DNA of 27,572 nt, taken from Pseudomonadota bacterium. GTDB lineage: Bacteria; Desulfobacterota; Desulfobacteria; Desulfobacterales; RPRI01. The translations under genes and the position numbers were made by a program. The stretch covers positions 1-27,572 of the forward strand of contig JAHJRK010000101.1 in NCBI GenBank assembly GCA_018830925.1. The letters are read 5' to 3'. Shown one piece after another: positions 16,069 to 23,969 of this stretch. Within the stretch, counting starts at the first letter, position 1. Each line of letters starts with the position of its first letter. A model generated the notes under the pieces. It did not search any database, had not been told where the DNA came from, and worked only from the letters and a program-made list of their open reading frames with translations.

Positions 16069-17220
16069 CTATACCTCTATCACCTGTCCCTTGAAACCTG
16101 CATCGGGCAATTGACTGCGCATTTGAAATAAAAAATAAGACTTGGGTATCAATAATACATGGTCATCAGTCAAAGAAGATAAATTGCTTGAAGGCTCAAT
16201 TACAATTCCTCTTATTCTACGCCCAATTTTGGCGGGAGAAGCATCAAATAGGTGTCGTATTCGACTTAAGAGTTCAGGGCAACTTCCGAGTAGCAGCATG
16301 GCATATTGCGAAACACCCCACAATGCCAAGGGTCGACTGTCATGCGGAATTGTTTCGACAGATACTGATGGAAGTTGTGAGACGGGATAAAAATCAGGCA
16401 TGGTAGATACTTCTGTCCTTTGTGATTTAAATGAAAACCGTCCAACAATAAAACGGCAACGTATGTCTTTTTGTAATTTAGAAAAAGAAATCTCGCCCTC
16501 TTTTTTTATCTCAACGCAGGAACGGCTTGCCAGTTCTGCAATATTTTTTTTGCGAAAATGGGAGAGATGTTCGAAATACATTTCCTGCCAACGGACAGCC
16601 TTTGGCGATAGATATGAATCAGCGTCAGGAACTTCAATATACACCAAAGCATCATTTGCGTATTCTGCAAAAAAACGGATAAGATTTATTGGATTCATCA
16701 AATGTTCCAACACATGAGAAAACACTGCGGCCTGGATTTTACACGAAGAATTTTCGGTGACAAATGAATCCATGGATTCATACACATGAAGACCTGCTTC
16801 TTGGGCTGCCTTACGACTTTTAGCTGATGGTTCTATTCCAACCGCCTTTAATCCATACTGGAGGCATCGTGAGATAAATCCGCCCTGTCCGCATCCAAAG
16901 TCAAGAATCACACCGCTTGAGCCTGGCTCCAATAGATCAATGATTCTATCGTAGCGTGCTTTGTTATCTTTGGAAACACTCCCTGATCCACCTATGCTGG
17001 ATACTGCATAATGTTCGTTGCGACGATAGTATTCCTGTAATTGGTTATCAGAAAAACGGACATCATCATAAAGCATTCCGCATTTAGAGCATTCAAGGAG
17101 AGTCTTTTGACCCGGCATTTTCAAGTCATCGAAAAGAGCATAGCATAATTGCGCAAGTGTAGATCCTTCACGTCCTTCACAAACAGGGCATGGCCTTTCA
17201 GATAGATGCTTCTCATTCAT
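16069..17220 (-). CDS. Zinc-ribbon class I methyltransferase with C-methyltransferase-like C-terminal domain
   Basis: A 383-aa protein in three parts. A zinc-ribbon (CPVC at 11-14, CSKC at 44-47) is followed by a SAM domain (VILDFGCGQGGF at ~104-115, AVFSHVLEHLMNPINLIRFF) and a C-terminal Rossmann-like piece (LALWGVSQYAMLLLGSCPEL, then LFDASPAKIGRRIRG). This order recalls the sugar C-methyltransferases of the TylC3/NovU group (zinc-binding, SAM and Methyltransf_14 domains), which act on 4-keto-6-deoxyhexoses. Together with the CDP-6-deoxyhexose genes this hints at a branched sugar, although O-methylation is also possible. It overlaps the upstream GT4 gene by 4 nt (ATGA). Confidence 0.85.
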   Translation of the reverse strand: MNEKHLSERPCPVCEGREGSTLAQLCYALFDDLKMPGQKTLLECSKCGMLYDDVRFSDNQLQEYYRRNEHYAVSSIGGSGSVSKDNKARYDRIIDLLEPGSSGVILDFGCGQGGFISRCLQYGLKAVGIEPSAKSRKAAQEAGLHVYESMDSFVTENSSCKIQAAVFSHVLEHLMNPINLIRFFAEYANDALVYIEVPDADSYLSPKAVRWQEMYFEHLSHFRKKNIAELASRSCVEIKKEGEISFSKLQKDIRCRFIVGRFSFKSQRTEVSTMPDFYPVSQLPSVSVETIPHDSRPLALWGVSQYAMLLLGSCPELLSRIRHLFDASPAKIGRRIRGIVIEPSSNLSSLTDDHVLLIPKSYFLFQMRSQLPDAGFKGQVIEV

Positions 17221-18548
17221 GGTGTTTCCCCTGTTTCGCTATGATAGGCGCTGCATATAAGTTCAAGGCTTGGATCATGTCCAAGCAAACGAAGATAGTG
17301 TTGAGGTGTTCCACGGGTTATTGATGTAAATTCCGGCGGTAGTGAACAAATGCCGGATTTGATGCCCATTTTTTCAAAATAATTACGTGTTGTGTTATTC
17401 CCGCAGGATGCCAAAAAAAGATGAAACGGGCTTCCATCAGCGATATTGTCGAAGCTTGGGAGGCTGAGTCGGTGCGGACATTTTGGAAATGAGAGCATCT
17501 CTTCATAAAGCGTATGGAAATCACTCACGCTGACTTTTATGTCGCACTCGTCAAGGACAAATCGTCGGCCGGCCACAACAAGTCTCTCTCGCTCGGCAGG
17601 GTTGTCAGCAAGAAAGCAAAGCGCATTTGTAAACTCCTCGGCGGTATTAGTAATGAGTCCGGTCTCTCCATGCCGAATAAGGGCTTTTTCAGGAGGGTTG
17701 GCAAAAACCACCGGTACCGCGCCATAGGCCATTGCTTCGACCAGCACTTGTTCTCCTGTACCGTAGTGTGCAGGATTTAAGGGGTATGCGAAGGCGTGTA
17801 AACGTCTAAATATAGGTCTGGGATCGTCTACGGGGCCGAGAATGTCGAATTGGTTGCCAACCCCCAAGTGTTCTGCCTGAGAACGTAGTTCATCATGGGC
17901 CGGTCCTCCTGCGACAATGCATTGAGTTGGAATTTTTGCCGACGCACAAAGTTCCAGGAAGTCGGGATGCATCTTGGCGGGTTCTACAGTTCCTACATAA
18001 CCAAACTGGAACGGCCCATCCTTGTTACAGGGTTTAACGGCGTCTGCTGGAATGCCGGCACAACTGCGAATGACGCACAATTTGCGCCTGAGCTCGTGGG
18101 GGAGTTCCTGGACGACTGGAGACTGCAAAGATGCTTTTGTAGCAAAAACAAATCGGTCCGGTAATTCGAAAAGCTCAGGAAAGAAAGACTGCGGGGCGGC
18201 GAATCCGTTGACGTGCGACCACAGTACCAGCCTTGACGGAGGCAGGCCCTGGAAGAGCAGGCGCATGAGCAGAGGGTGATTCCACCAATGGACCAGCACT
18301 ATATCCGCGCTCTTAATGAGGGCCGATATTTTTTCAAAGCCGCCTTTCATGCCAATGCAATCGACCCAATTTATACCCAATGCATCAAAATGACACCTTG
18401 TGGTCTCATTAAGACGTTCCAAAGAAGCTATGGAAGGAATTGTGGAGGCGCTTTCCCTCAGTTCCGCCGCTAGCAGTGCACGCAGCACTGTTCCGACGCC
18501 TCCGCCGCTATGAGGAAGAAGATGCAATACCGCAGTATTTCGGCCCAT
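17217..18548 (-). CDS. GT4 family glycosyltransferase
   Basis: This 443-aa GT-B glycosyltransferase is predicted to act on the cytoplasmic side in glycan assembly. It begins MGRNTAVLHLLPHSGGGVGT, has GYVGTVEPAKMHPDFLELC at the donor-domain start, and carries the donor motif YGTGEQVLVEAMAYGAVPVVF (E-x7-E type) followed by GETGLI. About 75 residues at the end (SFDNIADGSPFHLFLASCGN onward) are extra for the family and contain an odd basic/aromatic segment. An upstream extension to 18626 exists, but the ATG at 18548 shares one base with the preceding gene's TGA and has GAGGAG 9 nt upstream. The next gene starts at its ATGA end, so coupling is tight. Confidence 0.9.
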   Translation of the reverse strand: MGRNTAVLHLLPHSGGGVGTVLRALLAAELRESASTIPSIASLERLNETTRCHFDALGINWVDCIGMKGGFEKISALIKSADIVLVHWWNHPLLMRLLFQGLPPSRLVLWSHVNGFAAPQSFFPELFELPDRFVFATKASLQSPVVQELPHELRRKLCVIRSCAGIPADAVKPCNKDGPFQFGYVGTVEPAKMHPDFLELCASAKIPTQCIVAGGPAHDELRSQAEHLGVGNQFDILGPVDDPRPIFRRLHAFAYPLNPAHYGTGEQVLVEAMAYGAVPVVFANPPEKALIRHGETGLITNTAEEFTNALCFLADNPAERERLVVAGRRFVLDECDIKVSVSDFHTLYEEMLSFPKCPHRLSLPSFDNIADGSPFHLFLASCGNNTTRNYFEKMGIKSGICSLPPEFTSITRGTPQHYLRLLGHDPSLELICSAYHSETGETP

Positions 18549-19798
18549 CAGTAGCGCTCCTCCTCGCTTATTTTTGCGTAAACACCGCAATAGCGGTGGA
18601 TGCCGTATTTCTTGCATTTGGCACAAAGGGTTGTCTTGCGGCGTCGGGCAACAATTTCCTCCAGAGGTGTTTCAAGGAAGTTTTCGGCAATGGTATTGTC
18701 TTCCGGATTGTAAAACAGCATACAGGCGGAAACCGAAAGGTCCGCATTTATCAGGATTACGCGCATAGCGTCACAGTCCAGAGAGGACTCCTGCTTTGCG
18801 TTAAGCAGGCCTTGGTCAATGTCCACCAGCAGGAGTTCCCTGGCTTGGCGCGCCGGCTGGGGTAGCGGGCTACCCTCGCAATATGCGAGCACGTCATCCA
18901 GTGAAATTATGTATGCGGGGACTGGATGAAACTCGAAATCGAATTGTTTGCAGAACTCGGCCATTCTGCTTTGCTGCTCGCCCACGCTGTGTTTGTAGCG
19001 GTGGTAGTAAAGCTCAACCTTCATCTCCGGGTATAATTCACGGCGGAGTTTGCTGACGGTTTCGGAGTTTGCGATGAATGCCTCCCAATTGCCCCCGGTG
19101 TGTGTGATTTCATAGCTTTGCCCGATTCCTGATGCGGATAGCCTCAGGCACTCCGGGCGCGCCTCAATCAAAGTGCGAAAGTCCGCTGGGTGGTTTAGGT
19201 TGCTTGATATTGTGCAGAGAATGCCATTTTCTCTGGCGTAGCGCATCATATCAGGGAGACATTTGTTAAGGGTAGGTTCGCCCCACTGATAGAGCTGGAT
19301 ATTGCCTACGAAGGGGTCTTCGCGACGTATCTTGGCAATCACTTTTTTGAATTTTTCAAAGTCCATCATTGCGGAGTTCCGGCCAGCGGGTCGGCGGTTG
19401 GCTCTGGGGCAGGAAATGCAGCGCAGGTTGCAGACACCAGAGACTTCCACTGCGTAGTCGCGAGGTTTCAAGGAGCTGTATGGCAGATAGCTGAGCCCCC
19501 TGGCGAAACCGTGCGACTCAAGAAGGGCGGAGATTTCACGTTCAAAGAAAAAGGCCGCCACTATGACGAAAAGCGAGTTGGGCGAACCTGACTCCTCCAG
19601 GACAGACGGCGCAAAGACCGGGAGCCCCGTCAGGACGCGCCCTTGCATGTCTGGGTTCCTGTCAATGAATCCGGCGGCTTCGATGCCGCGCCCGCGAAGT
19701 GTTCTAAGCATGCCTCGGCCTTGGCTTCCGGCGCCGTAAATCAACAAGCGTCTTCCCTCGGCAAGCTTGTTAGACAATATTTCAAGTGGCTGTGTCAT
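18548..19798 (-). CDS. Radical SAM/SPASM protein with N-terminal Rossmann-like domain (paralogue 1 of 3)
   Basis: A 416-aa protein. Residues ~5-105 form a small nucleotide-binding-like domain (LLIYGAGSQGRG, GFIDRNPDMQGR, FVIVAAFFFEREISALLE). The radical SAM core follows, with CNLRCISC (C123, C127, C130), IQLYQWGEPTLN and ISSNLNHP. A C-terminal SPASM-like part has four cysteines ahead of the signature CAKCKKYGIHRYCGVY. It lies in a run of three homologous genes. An open extension starts with TTG at 19837, but ATG at 19798 (MTQPLEIL) is better, with GGAG 10 nt upstream. It overlaps the previous gene by 17 nt. SPASM enzymes modify peptides, sugars or cofactors; a sugar or glycan-linked substrate is likely here, but the reaction is unknown. 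Confidence 0.88.
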   Translation of the reverse strand: MTQPLEILSNKLAEGRRLLIYGAGSQGRGMLRTLRGRGIEAAGFIDRNPDMQGRVLTGLPVFAPSVLEESGSPNSLFVIVAAFFFEREISALLESHGFARGLSYLPYSSLKPRDYAVEVSGVCNLRCISCPRANRRPAGRNSAMMDFEKFKKVIAKIRREDPFVGNIQLYQWGEPTLNKCLPDMMRYARENGILCTISSNLNHPADFRTLIEARPECLRLSASGIGQSYEITHTGGNWEAFIANSETVSKLRRELYPEMKVELYYHRYKHSVGEQQSRMAEFCKQFDFEFHPVPAYIISLDDVLAYCEGSPLPQPARQARELLLVDIDQGLLNAKQESSLDCDAMRVILINADLSVSACMLFYNPEDNTIAENFLETPLEEIVARRRKTTLCAKCKKYGIHRYCGVYAKISEEERY

Positions 19799-21041
19799 TT
19801 CTCCGGCTCTCCGTGTCGTTAAGCCTTTTCTCTGCAAGATAGACGCCAGTGAACTGGTGTATGCCGCGTTTTTTGCATTCGATGCAAAGCCGGCTCTTCC
19901 TCATCCGCTCAATAATTTCTTTAATCGGGGTTTCGAGGAAGTTGTCGGCGATAAACGGGCGAAAGAAAACGCCGCAGGTGCGCACGCTGCAATCCCAGTT
20001 GATGGGGAAGCACCTCTCCTCGGGGCAGGGTAGCGATGCGCGTTCGCGGGCCTTGGCTATGCCCTCATCCAGACTCATCATCAGGAGGGGGATTGTCCGG
20101 CGTGCGGCCTCCGAGATTTCCTTTCCGTCCACGAACTCCATCACCGCATCCGCCGGATAGAGGTATGCCGGACTGGGGCGAAATATTAGGGAGAGATCCT
20201 TGCATAGGGCTTCCATGCGGCGATAGTCCTCGCCGATGTTGTGTTTGTAGAGATGATAGTTAACGGTTATCTGCATTTCGGGGTGGAGGCTGTCGCGGAA
20301 ATCTGCAAGTCTGTGGAGGTTGCGAAGAAATACGTCCCACCTGCCACCAGTGTGGGTCAATTCGTAGCTTTCCTCCCAGCCGGAGCAGGAGACTTTGAAC
20401 CAGTCGGGGCGCGCCACAACCACTTGTTCGAGGTTTTTCGAATAGTTGAGGTTTGAGGATATGGCTGAAAGCACTTTGGCGTCACGGGTCATTGCAACGA
20501 TTTCCGGAAGCTCCGGGTTAAGTAGCGGCTCCCCCCAGGTGTAGAGCTGGATGCTCCCGAGCAGAGGAATTTCCTTGAGGAGCTTATCGAGAACTTTTCC
20601 GTATGTTTTGGCGCTCATAAAACCTTTGGCTGGTTGTATATTCTCATTGCCGCGAGGGCAGGATATGCACCTAAGATTACACATGCCGGCGACATCGACG
20701 CTAGGATCAATGTCGTTTAGCTCTCGACAAAGGAAGTAACCCTGCCCATTGCGCAACCCAGCCCGTTCACAGCAGTCGCCAATTTCCAGGTCGCAGTGGC
20801 CCGAAGCGGCTATGATAATTCCCTCTCCTATACGAACAGACTCAAACACATCGTCCGGTTTGCTAATGGTGTAGCCCAAGGCGCTCCTGCCCTGAAGCGA
20901 AGGAGAGCTGTCAAGGAAGGATTCAACCGGAGCACCGATCCGCTCCAGCGAACGACATACTCCCTGGCCGACGATCATCGCGCCCCATACAAAGACCTTT
21001 TTGTTTGAGCAGAGTTGGCGTAATTCTTCAGCAGTAATCAT
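19782..21041 (-). CDS. Radical SAM/SPASM protein with N-terminal Rossmann-like domain (paralogue 2 of 3)
   Basis: A 419-aa paralogue of its two neighbours. The N-terminal domain reads VFVWGAMIVGQGV, FLDSSPSLQGRSALGY and IIIAASGHCDLE. The radical SAM motif is CNLRCISC (C121, C125, C128), followed by IQLYTWGEPLLNPELPEI and ISSNLNYSKN. Near the end, INWDCSVRTCGVFF and the closing CIECKKRGIHQFTGVY supply auxiliary-cluster cysteines, although the last Cys of paralogues 1 and 3 (HRYC, RAYC) is absent. It overlaps the upstream gene by 14 nt and the downstream one by 17 nt, so all three are probably translated together and made in similar amounts. G+C is visibly high here. Confidence 0.9.
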   Translation of the reverse strand: MITAEELRQLCSNKKVFVWGAMIVGQGVCRSLERIGAPVESFLDSSPSLQGRSALGYTISKPDDVFESVRIGEGIIIAASGHCDLEIGDCCERAGLRNGQGYFLCRELNDIDPSVDVAGMCNLRCISCPRGNENIQPAKGFMSAKTYGKVLDKLLKEIPLLGSIQLYTWGEPLLNPELPEIVAMTRDAKVLSAISSNLNYSKNLEQVVVARPDWFKVSCSGWEESYELTHTGGRWDVFLRNLHRLADFRDSLHPEMQITVNYHLYKHNIGEDYRRMEALCKDLSLIFRPSPAYLYPADAVMEFVDGKEISEAARRTIPLLMMSLDEGIAKARERASLPCPEERCFPINWDCSVRTCGVFFRPFIADNFLETPIKEIIERMRKSRLCIECKKRGIHQFTGVYLAEKRLNDTESRRNDTAT

Positions 21042-22335
21042 GGCTTAAGTCTTCCTTTTGGACGGGGATGCTGGACTTGGTTGCGATAAGCTTTTCATTA
21101 CCGTAAACACAATAGGCTCGGTGGATGCCTTTTTCCATACATTTTCGGCAGTGATCGCTGCCTATGCGGGCAGCCTCGATTTCATCCAGAGTCACTGAAA
21201 GGAAATCCTTATCCAAGAGTTTAAGGGCGGGATCATACCATTCCATGCAATGCGCCACAGAGAGATCCCAATCGATCCATAAATGGTTCATGTAAAAGCA
21301 GGGGCGATTTCTTTCTGCGCGAGCAATATCCATAACTTCCTCGACATGCAAGAATTGCAGTTTTCTGGTTTTCGCAGCGGCATCTGTGATCTGCCCGCCA
21401 TCAACTACCAAAGCGATGTTATCAAGCGGCGCCAGCGCGGCATGTCGATATCGCAGCGTAAAGCCAAGTTTGTCGCAAAATGACTGGATTTTGGGGAAAT
21501 CATTCCTGTTGTGTGAGTATATGTGGAAAAAAAATTCGACGATCATGTCCGGGTGATGGCGCTGTTTGTATTCGGAAAGCTTGTGACAGTTGGAATGAAA
21601 GACGTCCCATCGTGCTCCTGTGTGGGTGCATTCGTAGTTTTCCCCCCAGCCTGAGTTAGAGATACGGAACCAGTCCGGACCGGCTTGGACAACATCCTCG
21701 AAATCCTTCTCCATGGCCAGATTGCTGGACACCGCAGAAAGGAGCCCATTGTTCCTTGTAATCCGTATAATCTCCGGCAGAGCCGGATTGAGAAGAGGTT
21801 CGCCCCAGTTGTAGAGTGTTATTATTCCTGTCCAGGGATCATCGAGAAGTATTTTATCGATAAGCCTGCTATAAACTTCAGCGGCCATAAACCCTGGTTT
21901 GCGATGCCGCGGCCAGTTGCCACGGGGACATGATATGCAGCGCAGGTTGCACATGCCGGCAACTTCAACCTGGTAATTGAAACGTCGCAACTCACCATAG
22001 ACAGCTAAATCTTTATCTCTTTGCCAACCTTCTTCCTCGCATCTTTCGACAATTTCGTCAGCAAAGAAACCCGAGGCAACAAGAATGAATGATCTCTCCC
22101 ATGACTCCTTGGAAAAGAAATTGATGGGATCCGTGATCGACAAACCAAAAGCTGAAGAACCAGCAAGGGAAGGTGAGCTGTCGATATAGCCGGTCGGCAA
22201 AATTCCGTGCCTTGTAAGCGACAGGCGGGCTGCATAGCCATCATGACGCGCTCCCCATATAAAAACATTCCGCCCATTTATCAGCTCAATCAGCTTTGCA
22301 GGTTTCCGTAAGTCTGTAGCCTTTGGTTTGTTCAT
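21028..22335 (-). CDS. Radical SAM/SPASM protein with N-terminal Rossmann-like domain (paralogue 3 of 3)
   Basis: A 435-aa paralogue, first of the trio to be transcribed. The N-terminal domain has VFIWGARHDGYAARLSL, GYIDSSPSLAGSSAFGL and ILVASGFFADEIVERCE. The SAM cluster motif is CNLRCISC (C129, C133, C136), then ITLYNWGEPLLNPALPEI and VSSNLAMEKDF. The C-terminal part keeps WIDWDLSVAHCMEWYD and CRKCMEKGIHRAYCVYG. The glycine-rich nucleotide loop (GxGxxG) of paralogue 1 is degenerate here and in paralogue 2, so these N-terminal domains may have lost cofactor binding. The ATG follows AAGAAGAGA and directly abuts the TAA of the broken frame upstream. Residue-level similarity is greatest to paralogue 2 (IDSSPSL, WGEPLLNP). 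Confidence 0.9.
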   Translation of the reverse strand: MNKPKATDLRKPAKLIELINGRNVFIWGARHDGYAARLSLTRHGILPTGYIDSSPSLAGSSAFGLSITDPINFFSKESWERSFILVASGFFADEIVERCEEEGWQRDKDLAVYGELRRFNYQVEVAGMCNLRCISCPRGNWPRHRKPGFMAAEVYSRLIDKILLDDPWTGIITLYNWGEPLLNPALPEIIRITRNNGLLSAVSSNLAMEKDFEDVVQAGPDWFRISNSGWGENYECTHTGARWDVFHSNCHKLSEYKQRHHPDMIVEFFFHIYSHNRNDFPKIQSFCDKLGFTLRYRHAALAPLDNIALVVDGGQITDAAAKTRKLQFLHVEEVMDIARAERNRPCFYMNHLWIDWDLSVAHCMEWYDPALKLLDKDFLSVTLDEIEAARIGSDHCRKCMEKGIHRAYCVYGNEKLIATKSSIPVQKEDLSHDYC

Positions 22336-22479
22336 TTATATTCTCTTCTTTCTGACTAGTGTCTTGTCAACTCTCAAGTATAGGATAGAGACGGCTATGT
22401 AACCCAGCAATATAAAACTGACTCCGCAAATATAGGGGAATGATGACGAACCGCCATGCGATATTCCGGCACCAAAAAG
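22336..22479 (-). pseudogene. Membrane-protein C-terminal remnant
   Basis: After the stop of the truncated FkbM gene the same frame stays open for 47 codons and ends at TAA just before the next gene. It reads LFGAGISHGGSSSFPYICGV and then FILLGYIAVSILYL and RVDKTLVRKKRI. This is one strongly hydrophobic helix of about 21 residues followed by a basic tail, the usual look of the last helix of an inner-membrane transporter (MFS-like or similar). No start codon or N-terminal part exists here. It is best read as the stump left by a deletion that removed the end of FkbM and the body of a membrane protein, perhaps a glycan exporter. The family is not identifiable. Confidence 0.4.
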
Positions 22480-23100
22480 TTAACATATTCCGCTGTTCGT
22501 CCAGATGAACTTCTCTACTGTATCGCCGACATAAGCGCCGGCATCGACGAAGTGATCATTCCCGATATTTACAAACTCAGGAAGGGCGAAGTACTGATTT
22601 CCCTCCATAACCGAAGCACAGTAGGAATTGTCTCCTGTAAGCATCGTTTTCAGAATTCCGTCGTAGCTCAGCCGCGACCGGTCGTCCTTCAGTAAATTGT
22701 TGCGGACATGGGTGATACGATCCATGTTGCTTACAACAAAAAACGCGTCGAATGACATGCTGACGATCCCCAGTTCTTCCAGTTGCCGGAACATGGGGAT
22801 CAAGGCTTGGCGAAGCGCAATGAGAACAATCGGTGCTGATGTTACAGAAGAATCATGCGGCGGAACAACAGGAATATCAGCCAGCAGTGTTCCCTGTTTA
22901 TCAGGATCGTTGTCTGCAAGACAAAGGATTTTTACCCCCTTTTTCTTGAGGTAGTTGATTGCGAAACGCCCCTGGGCTCCTGCACCGAAAATTACAACAC
23001 CTTCAGCCAAGGCGTCTATAGCCACGGCCATATTCTTTTCCAGACTGGAACAAAGCCCTGTGACCTCATTCCAGCTATCGTTTACATCGTTTGTCATCAT
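22480..23100 (-). CDS. Truncated FkbM-type methyltransferase with N-terminal Rossmann-like domain
   Basis: The 206-aa frame has the same small Rossmann-like N-terminal domain as the radical SAM trio (VVIFGAGAQGRFAINYLKKK, CLADNDPDKQGTLL, IVLIALRQALIPMFRQLEEL). It then enters an FkbM methyltransferase, stopping right after the SAM loop VDAGAYVGDTVEKF. Full-length relatives continue for roughly 180 more residues (the EP motif and KLD motif), so catalysis is not expected. The start overlaps the upstream epimerase gene as ATGA. The truncation is followed in frame by a hydrophobic remnant, which points to a deletion fusion rather than a sequencing error. A residual binding role for the N-terminal domain is possible but speculative. 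Confidence 0.82.
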   Translation of the reverse strand: MMTNDVNDSWNEVTGLCSSLEKNMAVAIDALAEGVVIFGAGAQGRFAINYLKKKGVKILCLADNDPDKQGTLLADIPVVPPHDSSVTSAPIVLIALRQALIPMFRQLEELGIVSMSFDAFFVVSNMDRITHVRNNLLKDDRSRLSYDGILKTMLTGDNSYCASVMEGNQYFALPEFVNIGNDHFVDAGAYVGDTVEKFIWTNSGIC

Positions 23101-23969
23101 TCGCTGTCCATAATGTCGTTCAAAAACCTATCCAGTTTACGACGATCGCCCCAGAAACCCATCGGCTCATAATCTGGATACGTGTAATAGCCTAAATTCA
23201 AATTGATTTTCCATCCATTTTCTTTAATCCAGCCCTCTACAAGGCTACGGACTGATATCGGCTTTCCAGAACAGATATTCACTACACCAATATCGGCCCC
23301 ATTTAAAGCCATCATAACAATATACTTTGCCACATCTGTAACGTGGAGGTAGTCTCGTAGCTGCTCCCCACCCGACATATTGAATGTGTTATCTCCGCGC
23401 CTTACAGATAGCTTCAACTGAGGCCACAGTGAATTTTCGGCTTGTCCTTCACCATACAGGTAGAAAAGCCGGGCCCAGGTTAGCGCAAATGGTTGTGTTG
23501 CGCGCAGGTATTCAAGTTGTCGACGGAGTGCATCCTTAGCATACCCATAAGGATTGTTCGGACGGGTTTCCATTTCTTCTGTTAATTGACCCGATTGCAT
23601 TCCATACTCAAGGCAGGTGCCGGAGACAACGAGTGCAGGAAGCCCGGCGCGGATAAGTCCGCTCAGAAAGTGATACTGCATCGGCAATTCTTGTTCAAAG
23701 TGATGCAGTGAGTGGTAGTTGGGTAGGCCTCCCCACGCCAGGTGAATTAGGACGTCCGGGCGGCCCAGGAGATCAAAGGCGTTGTCTGGTGGGTTCTGCA
23801 AATCGAGTTGGAAAATCTCGGACCCGAGAGCGGCTAAATTTGTATTTCCTGTATCTCGAACTAAGGCAACCACGTCGACCGAATGCCTTGATAATTCAGA
23901 AAGCACATGCCTTCCAATAAATCCGCCTGCACCGGTAACTAAAACACGCCTTGTCGAGTCGGCCTTCAT
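23097..23969 (-). CDS. NAD(P)-dependent 4-ketoreductase/epimerase for a 6-deoxyhexose (SDR family)
   Basis: A 290-aa extended short-chain dehydrogenase. It has TGAGGFIG at 12-19 for the dinucleotide, Thr118 in VVSGTCLEYG, and the catalytic pair Tyr141/Lys145 (YGYAK). The segment LAWGGLPNYHSLHHFEQELP and the CLEYGMQSG loop resemble, from memory, dTDP-6-deoxy-L-talose 4-dehydrogenase and related NDP-4-keto-6-deoxyhexose reductases. Next to a CDP-glucose dehydratase and an RmlC-type epimerase it probably makes the final reduction to a CDP-6-deoxy-L-hexose (talose-, mannose- or gulose-like). The stereochemistry cannot be read from sequence. It overlaps both neighbours by 4 nt. Confidence 0.88.
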   Translation of the reverse strand: MKADSTRRVLVTGAGGFIGRHVLSELSRHSVDVVALVRDTGNTNLAALGSEIFQLDLQNPPDNAFDLLGRPDVLIHLAWGGLPNYHSLHHFEQELPMQYHFLSGLIRAGLPALVVSGTCLEYGMQSGQLTEEMETRPNNPYGYAKDALRRQLEYLRATQPFALTWARLFYLYGEGQAENSLWPQLKLSVRRGDNTFNMSGGEQLRDYLHVTDVAKYIVMMALNGADIGVVNICSGKPISVRSLVEGWIKENGWKINLNLGYYTYPDYEPMGFWGDRRKLDRFLNDIMDSE

